DNA of 64,000 nucleotides from Onchidella celtica. Its lineage: Eukaryota > Mollusca > Gastropoda > Systellommatophora > Onchidiidae. The DNA lies in assembly GCA_963931925.1 (NCBI GenBank), contig OZ007569.1, positions 4,026,007 to 4,090,006 on the forward strand, in the 5' to 3' direction. Shown here piece after piece: positions 1-11,509 of the stretch; the first letter of the stretch is position 1, and each line of letters begins with the position of its first letter. The notes under the pieces are model-generated. The model saw only the letters and a program-made list of their open reading frames with translations. It did no database searches and had not been told where the DNA came from. Made by a program: the position numbers and the translations under genes.

Positions 1-1964
1 AATGGTGAAATTTACTTTGAATAAACCCACAAAGCATAACTACTCAACAACAGATAGAAGTAACAGATAACAAGAGAAACTTTCAAACTGAAAGGTGAGC
101 AAACCTTTGAAACATTTTTGAACTTTTGTAACATTTACTCAAAACTCACTGTGAGCCTGCAATGCAATTCCACCAAAACAATACGACACTGTTAAGTTCT
201 CAATTCTGAAAGTGATGTCAAAGAAACTAAACTAAAAGCAACCTAAATTGGTCCAAAGGAAACCAGATGATAGCCTCTGCTGAATTAGAGTTCAGAACTG
301 GTAAGTTCTATGGTTTAAATAAATTACAAAACATTATGAGATAATCTTTGAAAAGAGTTAAAAACATAAACCTATGGAGGACATTATAAACTTTTGTCAA
401 GAAATGTGATGATATTCCCATGAATACAAATAACTATGGGATTTGGTTGATTTGATTTCTACACACTGGGGCTGATTCTGATAGCTGAATGAAATAAACA
501 TTTCCTGGAATTTCAACATTGTGACAGACTGTTCACAAAATTATATATATGGCCTAATTTTGTGACAACTATTACATTTGAAAACTGAAAACTTGATAGA
601 GATAAAGATAAACTATTCACTGGAAACTTGATAGAGATAATCATAAAGATAAACTATTCACTGAAAACTTGATAGAGATAAAGATAAACTATTCAAACTC
701 CCTACTCTGAGAAACCATCAGCTAAAGTCCGATGAATTTCTCAAAAAGGAGTGAGATGACAGGGACCACTTATTCTGGAGCAGCAGCTAGGATATGTACT
801 ATAAGTGACACAAGTGAATGGTCCTCATTATGAGTAAACTGGAATTATAAAGTTTCAGATCAACGCCATCAGATGCATTTCTTTTCATGATCTGAAATCT
901 CAGAGTGACTGATACTCAGTCAGGCTGTCACTGATCTATCATGCGAATTCTAAAAATGCTTTATCAACAACACTACGCAGTATCAACAAAAATACAATTT
1001 ATGAATGAACAACCTAATTATAGTGTAATAAAGCCACAAATTACAAGTATAATAATACACTTCAAGGATCCAATCATGATTCACTGGGTATCTCTTTGAA
1101 AACATGCAAATTTCATCTCGATACATATCATGCTGGTATTCAATTTCTAAACAACTATCAGACTTTTATGCTTAGGTATGGTGCCTCATCCCTCACCTGG
1201 TGTTTTATTAGGATCATCATCTTCATGTTGCACTGCAGAAGAAGGATGCTTGTCCTTGCTTAGGGCTTTTTCTACTTTCTTTCCCATTCTCACTTTCTGG
1301 ACTGCACTAGAAAAAGAGTTAATTCAAATAAATGAAAGTACAGCATCTATAGTATATGGTCATCTCCAAGCTCACAGATCTATTCTAGTCTAGACCTAAA
1401 GTTCTAGGTCTAGATCTAGATCTCGTACAGACTATATAGGCTAGGCCTATCTAAGACGTTCTTTTAAGTTTAAAATCAAATGTGTAATGAGGAATAAGTT
1501 AACAACAACAACAACAAAAGGAAGTATACAACCATTGGATCAAGAATTGACTGTAAAAGCTACAAAAATGAAGAAGTTCACCAGAGTTTAACGAAAATAC
1601 ACTGGCCGCCAAATTCTACATCAGGACTTTCGCTGTTCTGATTTTTATACCTCAATCTTCCATTTGTAAACACGGCAACCGTGTAGCACCAGACCGGAAG
1701 TACTACGTACAAATTAGTCCTCATAAGTAGAGAAAAAAGCAAGAAAAATTGTATTTCGCAATGAACTCATCCGAAAAAATGTATTTTGAATTACTGTCAT
1801 CTATCTAAAACCATAAATGTGTAATTTAATCTACACCATACACTTCATTGCTCGCGCACTGATATAAGTTTGTTTCGCTTGACAACGGAATAGATTAAAC
1901 ATTGTTACTTCCCGTGCCCCGCTGACCGACAAGAGGTGGCCAAGATCAGTTGCCCCCAGTATGA
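1..1964. other. AT-rich non-coding stretch, no gene recognised
   Basis: No open frame here is long or protein-like enough to support a gene. The stretch is AT-rich unique sequence apart from the short tandem repeat at 584-694. It could contain introns of a gene lying off the left edge, but I see no convincing exon. Confidence 0.5.
584..694. repeat. Three-copy tandem repeat (35/41/35 bp)
   Basis: Three head-to-tail copies share the core AACTTGATAGAGATAA followed by AAGATAAACTATTC. Copies 1 (584-618) and 3 (660-694) are 35 bp and appear identical. Copy 2 (619-659) carries a 6-bp insertion and one substitution. No coding potential. Confidence 0.85.
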
Positions 1965-2040
1965 AATAATAATAATAATAATAATAATGTATAGCATTTA
2001 TATAGCGCATATCCATTTAAAATGCTCTATGCGCTTTACA
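1965..2040. repeat. (AAT)n tract plus dispersed-repeat tail
   Basis: An (ATA)n run is followed by a segment containing TTTATATAGCGCATAT and CTCTATGCGCTTTACAG. That AT-tract plus AGCGC...GCGCTTTACA layout is common as a short dispersed repeat in marine invertebrate genomes. The family was not identified. Confidence 0.4.
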
Positions 2041-2333
2041 GAAACAACATGTCAACCACAGAGCAGAATGGAGCTGCCGGCGAAGCGCTCAACACACTGC
2101 ACTGCTTCTTTCTCTCTCCCTGTCTCGCTCACTCTTTCTCTCTCTATCTCAGAGCAAATTGTAACGCAGCCTGTTAGGCGCAGTTCACAACTCACATCAG
2201 TTCACACAACACACAACTCAAATAATATTTGAATATTTATTAATAACAATATATATTTAATAATGAATAATAAATTCTGGCGGGGGGGGGGGGATGATAT
2301 GGATAACTTTTAATCTATTAATTTCAATTTTCA

Positions 2334-2610
2334 ATTTTGCCCGGGCAGCGGCCTTTCGGCCTGCTCTTTACGATTTCCAAGTGCCAAGGTATCTTTAACG
2401 TGCGCAACGTGCACACGGGCCCTCCGAATTTTTTCGTCCTTATCCGAGAAGACTAGGTACTCGATCCTACCCCCCAATAGGACCAGGGACTTGAAAATAT
2501 GAGAAAAATCCACTTTCCAACATGCCTGCACTGCCCGGGTTTAGAACCCGGGACCCTTGGCATGAGTCTGAGAGGCGAGCACCTTGCCTCTAGACCACCT
2601 TGTCCAAGAT
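2334..2610 (-). mobile_element. tRNA-derived SINE, copy 1
   Basis: Read on the minus strand, the unit starts near 2610 with a tRNA-like head. An A-box-like TGGTCTAGAGG is followed by a B-box-like GGTTCTAAACC (around 2543-2553). A non-tRNA body follows, containing GTGTGCACGTTGCGCACGTT, and the unit ends near 2334. The same body recurs at 9188-9379 and 49030-49262, which shows it is a dispersed family. The two promoter boxes fit a Pol III SINE. Family name not assigned. Confidence 0.7.
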
Positions 2611-5185
2611 GTGTAAAAGGGGCTAGCGCGGTCGGGGCAAAACAAAACAACTCGGGTTCATGGACACCACAGAATATTATTAAATTCAGTACAAAGGGCG
2701 TCGTTTCATCACTAGAGGAACGATATTTCAAATTTATTTGGTGTCGCTTAGACAAAAAAATTAATATCTTATTATAAAAAAAAATAGTGGCGGGAGTAAT
2801 TCATTGTGGTGCACTTTTGACCCTTTTTTTTGCTCGACACTATAGCCTAAATGAAAGTTTCAAAAATTATAAAATTAATTTTCTTAGGTGTCAACTAATC
2901 CAGCCCAATCGCTTTTGTATCGGCCGATTATGTTGATTAAAGTTTCAAGTATTTTGAAATAAAAGTCGTAAAAATATAAATTACAATGATCTTTGTTTCG
3001 GCTCCCTGTACTAAGCTCACCGCACCGGGAACGATATATTAATACGCGTTCAATTCGGTGCGCGCAGTTTCCCTACCAAGAAAGAGTGCATAGTGCTGGT
3101 GCGTACGAAATCTGTAGTGAAACCAGGGAGTATAAATCTATACTCTCTGGTGAAACTGTAGAATATGGGAAGCTTTCTAGACCAAAAAAAGGGAATGGTG
3201 GGTTCACAGGTTTATCCCGGATAATGCCGGGAACTTCATCTAGTATTAAAAAAAAAAAAGTTTTTGGACAGCAGAAGTCGTGCACAGTGTTATAATCTTC
3301 CTCAATGCATTTCTGTGCCACAAAATTTATAGAATTCTTCCTCGCTCTCACTCTTTGAAACTTTCTTATCAGTTATTGTAAATGTTCCCCCTATCTTTCT
3401 CCATGTCCCCAACACTGTCCTGCTTAATTTCTTTTACTGTGGCTTTTACGCTTGAAACTGTCCCGTTTTTTATAGTTATTATTATTAATATTATGATCAT
3501 CGTTTTCTTGAAATGTTATCCTTCCTTCTTTTTGCTAGTTTCCCATGTTCGATCACGAGATTAATTGTCACGCTTCAAAACTGAGTACCGTACTAATATG
3601 TAATTATAGGAACGAACAAATTGTGTGGACCAAACAAGCCACACACACGCATATATACACACACACATGCACAGGGAGAGAGAGAGATAGAGAGAAAAAG
3701 AGAGAGACAGTCAGACAGACTACTAAATTCGATCCTGCCCTCGGGGCCGTCTTAATAGATTATTAGTGTGTACCCACGCATTAAGACAGCTCTGCATACC
3801 CTCACATAATGTATTTTCAAACACCACATTATAGAATGAGGGACAGAGACAGAGATGTTACAGGCAATCAAGAGGTTCCAGTGAAATACTGACACGCGCA
3901 CAGTACCATTTTTTTTTTCTTTTTTGCAAAATTCTACGGTATGAACAAATGGCAAGAAAACCATATAACAAATTAATGTGAAAGAATATTATTATATATT
4001 CTAAGGGAAACGCACTGTAAATTATTTCGTACCTTTTAATCTTTATGTGCACAAAATTTGAGGACAAAATAATTTTCTGCTATGACATGATGTGACAAAT
4101 GTGAGCAGAAACAGTTTGCAGTTGTGAAGGAAAAACCCGATTTTTTTTTTTTTTAAAAATCTGACCAAGGTTGCGGAGGCAGCGATCGAGAGTGATTAAT
4201 GTCGGAGAAATAATGCTGGCGTGCTTTACAAAAAACTGTCGAAGCCTCCCTGTTGGAGGAATACGCCCCTTTAATTGATATTAATTAACCCACACACTGT
4301 AGTAGGCTAATAGCTGAGAAACAGAATGCCGAGACGAACCAGTCTTTCTCCCACTATTATGGGTATGTCCTCAAACTGCGCGCGTATAAATACGATGAGC
4401 ACTACTCTTTTTCGTTCAATTACACGGAGATACTAATAACTCCATGTTCAGTTATGAAGGGATGTAGTGCGAATTGTTGCATTGTTGACAGGGATGATAG
4501 GCACGCAAGACGGCGGACGGAATATGACGAATTGCTTCGTGTCGGTGTCCCGTGTCTCGGGCAATAGCTATTGGTAATAAAGGAAAAAGGCCTCGTAGAT
4601 AGATTATATGGGTGAATAGATGTGAACTTGAATAACTGAATACTTATCGTGATTTAATTATTAGTACTAAAACTGTAAACAAAAAGTCACTATGGGTTTT
4701 ATAAATTCCATTCTCAAGTTGTACCAGTACAACAATGCCAAGGACCTGGGCAGCCTGAACATCATTATGGGCCTCTGAGCAAACCAGTGTAAATTTGTAT
4801 GTGTGGGGAACCCTAAACCTTTGGGGCCTTAGGCAACTGCCCAGTGTGTCCGTGCGTAGAGATGGCTCTACCATGGACCACATTAACCAATCTGAGCACA
4901 AAGTTTTCCTAAGGCGCGAGAATTAATTCACTTCATTATTCATAAAACAAACAAACAGACAAATAATTAACATGTCCTCTACAGTTTACAAATTGTATTA
5001 AACTAAAGTTTATGGTAATTTAACCAGGACACAGACTTCACAAACACCTTGTGTTGCCTAAGCATACCGGGGTAAGTCTGACAGAGATTGATTTTATATT
5101 CTATGGAATTGGAATTACATGTATTAGCATTTTAGGCGGCACATAAAACTGTAATACCGGTACAGATTTCGTGCATACGACGTAA
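2611..5185. other. Non-coding stretch, no gene recognised
   Basis: Short spurious frames only. It contains a CA/GA-rich patch at 3640-3715 and poly-A or poly-T runs. No RNA gene, mobile element or splice-supported exon could be defended. Confidence 0.45.
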
Positions 5186-5537
5186 CGTCACCGTCATTCC
5201 ACAATTGCCTAAGTCAATTTTTGGCGATTTTTGAACGTCAACGAAAACTGTTTATTTTGAATATGGTGGTAGCTGTAGTAGTTTACACAGAAAGCCATAA
5301 TGAACAGTGAACGCAACTCGACAGTACTTTCTCTATTTGGTTTTGTAATTAGACTACTACGCTCCCCGAACAACTGTCTAAATTAATGGTGAATTAGGTG
5401 GACGTGGATTTTCGTTTTCAAAACCCAAGTCAATGAAACAGAACTATGTAACTTTTGAATAGTGCAACGTGATTGCCGGCATTTCATCTTAAAACACCAA
5501 AAAACACGACTTAGGCAACTGTGGAATGACAGTGATG
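5186..5537. mobile_element. MITE-like inverted-repeat element, family 1, copy 1
   Basis: The ends form an inverted repeat of about 30 bp. The left end holds GTCATTCCACAATTGCCTA (5192-5210) and the right end holds TAGGCAACTGTGGAATGAC (5512-5530), with CGTCAC at the left edge. A second element at 51201-51443 has related ends carrying the same AATTGCCTAAGTC core. There is no transposase frame inside, so it would be a non-autonomous DNA element. The superfamily is unknown and the target duplication is unclear. Confidence 0.6.
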
Positions 5538-6009
5538 ATAATCTACCTTACCTTTTAAAACTCATTACGTCTACAAGACTGAGAAAAAGCAACAACACGT
5601 GTAAAACAAGGGCAGGTTAGGTTGATCCATCAAGAATCAATATTGTAGTTATAAATTCCATGTGAAGCAGGGAGTCGTTGATCGCTCAAAATCGTTTTGA
5701 CTACAATACGACTATGGCACAGGACTAAGGTGGGTATCCTGTATGCGATTGTAATCATTATGCCAGTATTGATTCCCGACGGAGGGCGGAGAAGGATGAA
5801 GGGGGCAAGGGATAGGCGTACGCTTACTGTAGTTCGGGTGTTACTTGGGTGGCAAGGGTTATTCTTTTGCGCACTGTTGTAAGTTGTGTCGAAGTGGGAT
5901 TTGAAGGCGAAAATTAAGATGAATGGATGGGGTAGAAGAAGGAGGAGACATCGGGGGAATAGAAGAAGAAGAATGGAATAAAACCAGAATAAAAAAGATA
6001 AACGCAAAG

Positions 6010-6107
<98 letters not shown>

Positions 6108-9100
6108 GAGAGAGAGAGACAAGGCCTCAAAGGTATGTGGGTGACAAAATCAGCAAAACAAATAGACAGGATGGGGGAAAAGCCAAAAAAGGGGCGGGGG
6201 GGGGGGGGGGAGTATAATAATTTACATACTATGTGATCAAAAAAAAAAGTCGTTGAAATGGTTGACAGGGCAACTGGTAGAAAGACTTTAATTTTCTGAC
6301 GGTAAACTTAATCTCAATCACTGCCCATTCCTCTGATAGTTCCAAAAAAGGCATCAAAGTAGTAATAATATTAATAATTTAATATTAACAATAACAAGAT
6401 CTGCCAGCCCCTTTCCCCCTCTCCGCCCTTTTTTTTTCTCTAATCCTGTTTTTTTTTTTATTATATTATATATATTGTTGTTAAAACACATTAGGCATTG
6501 TTGAGACATTATAAATCTTTCACAGCGATCTTTATGCAAGTTCCCGCCCTATATTCTGCAGCCCTCCGTTACTATGTAGTGTGGTAACAAAATGAACATT
6601 AAAATTAAAAAGTTTCGCTCTGCATCCCAAAAGTTATGAAACTGTCTGTTCTTTGACAAACATATAATTATACGGATAAACGCTGTTTGTGTGTTCTTAC
6701 TTGGTCTTACTCCAAAGGTTGTCCGCCATGGTCAGGGTTGGCTTGGTTTCGATCTGTCTAAGCCAAGGCAGTGCCAAGAAGCATCCCTCCTATCTTCAGC
6801 CAACCTGCATAAGCCGACCATTTGAGACATCGAAAAGAAAGATAAACGGTTGATCATTAAGAAGTGTATCTTTGTCTTAATTTCTTGCACGGTTTTGGCA
6901 ATCACGTCGGTCTGATGGTGGGCCGAGTCAAGACTGTTTTGCGTCTATTTGGTCTCCGTGGGCGACTTCTCTTTTCCCGCCGGCTGACTGTCCAGCCAGC
7001 AACCTTGAGGATATCTGACGTGTAGGACTGACGTCATGTCTGCACATAGAAATAACGTCGTTCCTACGCAGATCCGCTGGTCACGACATCCCGCCGATGT
7101 CGACTTGATACATCCTACGAAAATCCCATATAAATCTACGTCGGATTGACGTAGGGATTCTGACTGGGTCAAGACTATACTGACCCTCCTGAATCAGCGG
7201 GACAGTTTTGTTTCAGTCTCGCCAGTGTGCGAGATGCCGTTTAACTACATAGTTCACATCTCACACTAAAAACCGAGAGAAAATAGATTTTGCCTCCGTG
7301 CGCCACGAACCGTGCACGTCCTGCTAATGTCCACAAGTTGACGCAATCAAGCGTAACGAGGTGTGGCACACATGCAGACTACAACAATGTAAATTATTCT
7401 TAATCCTTCCGTCTGCTCTTCCGTCAGTCTGTCTGTCTGTCTGTTTGTCTCCACCACAGAATAGAGAACTACCAGAAGCGAAAGAAGCCCACTTTTCGTG
7501 ACTACAGGAAATATGTGCAGCGCCATTTTGGATGACCTGCAACTTCACTTGACTTGATCGGCGGTAAACAATAACCGATTGTACATTTCCACTGGGAATA
7601 AGAGCTTACAAATGGCTCTAAATAGTTTCAATCAACTCAAAAATACGAGCAAACCGCATTAAACAGAATACGCATACTGTCTTTGGTGGAGACGATCTCT
7701 GTCAATTCTTGTTGCCGTCGTGATCTAGTTTCGCGATTTGTCGAGGTGAGCTCTCTCTAAATTCATACTCTCTGATGTAACAGTAAATATCGTCGCGAGC
7801 ATGCCTAGTTACGAACTATTGATCTCATCCAAAATGGCGCAGGGTAGTCAAAACTAATGACGTATTCCTGCCTTGTGTGGCTTCTGATAGTATCTCTGTT
7901 CTGTGGTCTCCACACTGTATGTTGAATAAACTTGCCATCCGTTCATTCACTCACAAGTAAAACAATACCAATGTACCAGCCACTCAAAACACAAGAACCG
8001 CCGATGAATTATAGGGGCCTAGTGTTGTTGGTCATGTCTAAGGGGTTATCTATAACGGATGTACGCTGGGAGGTAAGGGGTGGGGATAGGGGATTGTTGC
8101 TGCCAGCATACGAAAAGTGCACAGTTTGTGTGTGTGGGTGTGTGTAGTTTGGGAAGCTGAGTGGGGGGGGGGGGGCGTGTCTTGGAGTACGTACGAATTT
8201 CAATTATGTTAATGAATTCAAAAGTTTATTTATTTATTTTTTTATCTGTTCATTTATTTATTTATTGTCTACTTATTTGTTTGACAAAATGAGTGGTAGG
8301 ATTACATAAAAATTGAAGATAGACTTTGTATCTATTGGAACAGTGAAACAGTTCATACAAAATGCCATTTATCTTGCAGTTTTAGAACCTCAATGATTTA
8401 TCATAGATATTCACTACTACTGAACTGACCCGTACGCTCGAACATAGTGGGATCAGGGCGGGGGAGGAGGTGAAGCCAAACATTTGAAAAGCTGAATCGG
8501 TGGTTGGGGGGGGGGGGGGCTAAAATTATGGAAGCCGAACCTGACAACTTTATGAATGGCCCCTCAAATTAAAAATCATCATCATCATCATAATGTTACG
8601 TTTCTGTATTACCTCCATTAATCCACATTCCTGACATGCACAGTTCAATCCTGTTTCCGCCCGTGGCGTGTCTAATAGCGTAGACGAGACCGTACAATTA
8701 TCAGCCCCATCAAACTGGTCAGGTCTTTGATCTGAAATGATCCGTGAATAGATAATATGTGTATGCGCGCCTGTATTGAAATCTTCATAGCTCTGTTTCT
8801 TAGGATAATGACAAGTTAAAGAACTATTCCTGCTCCCCCCTCTCCCCACTAATCTCTTACCCATTACCAGAGGCGGGGGGGGGGGGGGGAGCGCATGAGG
8901 TTGAGGTGTCCGTAATGAAAGAGGAACCTACGTATGATTTAATCCGCAAGTGCTTTGCAGATCGGTGAATGTATGATGGCTCGTAAGCCTTGAAGTTGTT
9001 TCCGTGTACTTCGCGGTGCAGAAAAGTGAAGCCAGTGAAATTAGCGAAACAAAAGATAAATAAACTCTAGTACAGTCTATTTTGTTTCGGGAGGATCTCT

Positions 9101-9187
9101 GCCCTTGACATTTGCACATCTCCATATCTTGTTCTTGTTTATTTTGTGTGTGTGTGTTTGGTAGGGATTAGCTGTTGTTTTATTAAA
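5538..9187. other. Non-coding stretch with homopolymer G runs
   Basis: Contains the (AG)n tract at 6012-6119, several runs of ten or more G (about 6197, 8162, 8507 and 8876), a TTTA-rich patch near 8225-8275 and a short GTCT run near 7424-7450. No coding region or RNA gene recognised. Confidence 0.45.
6012..6119. repeat. (AG)n microsatellite
   Basis: About 100 bp of nearly pure AG with one AGCG interruption. It gives long Ser-Leu or Arg-Glu frames in all readings, which are not genes. Confidence 0.95.
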
Positions 9188-9379
9188 TTTAGCTCGGGCA
9201 GCAACCGGCCTTGTTAGGCCTGCTCGTCGACGTTCAGCTCCCAAGGTGTCTTTAACGTGCGAGTTTTTCTTTGGTCCTTATCAGAGCACATTACGTGCTC
9301 AGTCCTATCTGCCACAGGATCGGGGACAGGGATTTTCCCCCAAAATTCCAATATGCCCCCGCCGAAAGGGAATCGAACC
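9188..9379 (-). mobile_element. tRNA-derived SINE, copy 2 (body part, split by element A)
   Basis: Matches the body of the SINE at 2334-2610: TCGGGCAGC, GGCCTGCTCG, a CTTTAACGTGCG motif and the GGGACAGGGATTTT stretch. Its tRNA-like head is cut inside the B box by element A and resumes at 17665. Confidence 0.7.
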
Positions 9380-10559
9380 TGTCACGAGTGGAGTGAGCGA
9401 TAGTTAATAGTTACGGGGGGAGAGGAGAGTAAAATTAACGCACGGAGACAAGTGAGAAAGTCGTGCATGTCATGAGTGGGGGGTCTGAAGGAGGCGAAAG
9501 CGCTGTATAACTATCACTGCAAGTTAGAAGGTCCTAGGGAGCGGATCTGTGAATAATAGCCCATCGGGCAGACATAAAGGAAGCAGTCGAGAAGACTAGG
9601 AAGAGTCTTTCCAGTTATGACTGGTATGTAGAACGTTGATTGATTATTATGATTGATGTATTATATTATATTCGTCTATTACCATGATGTGAATAAGTAT
9701 ATGTGAGGAATGTGGAAGTCCTTGATATTGGATATAGCAATGTGCGCCATGAGCGATAGATGAAAGTGAGTTCATGGATTTGTAGCGCGAGTGAGTAGTG
9801 TGTACTCCGATGGAGGTGTGTTACCGTAAGATGTGTGGTGAGTGAAAGGTGAACTAGTGTGTGTACGCTTAATGGATTGTAAGGAGAGGTGGAGTGAATA
9901 GAAATGGTAGGGTATTATACCAATGTAATGTTATTCTTGTAGGTGTCGGGGACGGGCCGAAGAGCCACCTCGAGGAGCACAAGTGATAGGCCAGCATAGG
10001 GCCGGAGGCCACACATAGGCCAGAAGTGAGGCTGTCAGTGCAGGACAGTAGAGGCACATAAAGTCGTGGCAGTCAGGCCACGGACAGGGACGTAGATATG
10101 AGAGTGAATGAGCTACTCTATTGTTGCCATGTTGATAGGCTAGTGAACTGATACCATGTTGTTGCCATGTTGATGGCTATGAAAATAATAATGTGTTATT
10201 GCCCTGCTGAGGTGCTAGGGGAGTGATAAGGGGTATGATAATAGGAAGGTGATATTGAGAGACTGCGGTGCCAGTAAATTATTAATGGGCTATTAAGACC
10301 CTGAGGGGAGAGGCTGAGGCCGAAGTGCCTTTAGGAGTAACTACCGGATTGTGGATCCGAGGGAGAGTGTGTGTGAGAATAAGGCCGTTGTACGGCAGTG
10401 CATTTCAATAATATAATGTATGTAATTGCGCTATTATATGTATAATTATGTTTAATAAATGTGTGAGTCTGATGGGTTGTTCTGTTAAGTGTTAAACTTG
10501 TAGTTCGTGATTGTTGTCCTGTCATACTTATTACATCTCCCCGTCTGGGATTTGTGACA
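9380..10559 (+). repeat. 5' LTR of element A
   Basis: 1180 bp, TG...CA ends. Contains a GTTGCCATGTTGAT motif twice around 10123-10173 and an AATAAA signal near the 3' end. It matches the 3' LTR at 16485-17664 with no difference that I saw. Confidence 0.95.
10454..10459 (+). promoter_or_regulatory. Polyadenylation signal in 5' LTR of A (AATAAA)
   Basis: AATAAA about 100 bp before the LTR end, which suits the R/U5 boundary. It is conserved in all four LTRs of this family (also 17559, 25642 and 32348). Confidence 0.6.
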
Positions 10560-10560
10560 T

Positions 10561-10573
10561 TGGGGGCTCGTCC
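10561..10573 (+). promoter_or_regulatory. Primer binding site of element A
   Basis: One base after the 5' LTR the sequence reads TGGGGGCTCGTCC, which is complementary to the 3' end of proline tRNA over 13 nt. Complementarity then stops. Element B has the same site at 25750-25762. Confidence 0.75.
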
Positions 10574-11509
10574 ATTGTGACTCGTCCATTTTCGTAATAT
10601 TTAGTTGTAGTTAGTTAGTAGGTATTTGTGCTGTCTTGTTCGTTGGATGAATGGACATTTCATGATATGATTTATGTATATTTATGAATAATAATATGTA
10701 TTGATGCATGTATTTTGATGAATATGTATTAATGTGTACTTAAATTTCAGAGAGACAGTGTGTGTGCGTGCAGCCTGAGGAGACAAGCAGCCAGAGCTCC
10801 GATTAGGTCGAGGACTTAAACTCATAAGGCTGAAAGTTAAGTAAAAGTCTAAAATTTTGTACCCTGGATTAAGGGCTGTCTTTTCATCTGTCTGTTTCCC
10901 TGTTTTTGCTGTTTTCGTTGTAATTGATTATATGGGCGGTGGCGCGGGTTTGCTGTGTTGAACTTAGTTTATCCTTTTAAAAAGGTGTGGTAAACTTTGG
11001 AACTTCGTTCATCACAGTGACCAGTTCTGTAGGGACCTGTAATATTGTTTAGTTGTAGCGTCGATATCTTCCTCGTTGTTTTAGGAAGACGTTTCTCTTG
11101 TCCCTCTCTTACCTGTCTGTAAATACGTTCTTTTTTTTCAGACTCTGTTCTTGTTCGTACCTTGTAGTGTAATCGGCGTATTTAGGTTGCATTTTTTTTC
11201 CATTATATTTTCTTTTTTAGGCCTTTGTCTTAGTCTGGTTCGTTGTCCTTGACGTACTTGTGGTCCTTCTACTGAATTTTCTCATTCTTATCTTTTCCTT
11301 TCGTTTTGTTATTTAATAGTGCTAGACATTTTATAAACATACAATTAGTTAGAGAGAGTAGGCTGTAGAATGTTTAGTTAGGGGTGTTTCTGAATTGTAT
11401 TTGGGTTTTGTTATATCTGGTGTGATCTCAGGTCTCTGGTCGTATCGCTAGTGATCATACCGACAGGTTGGTCGTCTTATAATAGATACCATAACCATAA
11501 ATCGGTGAA

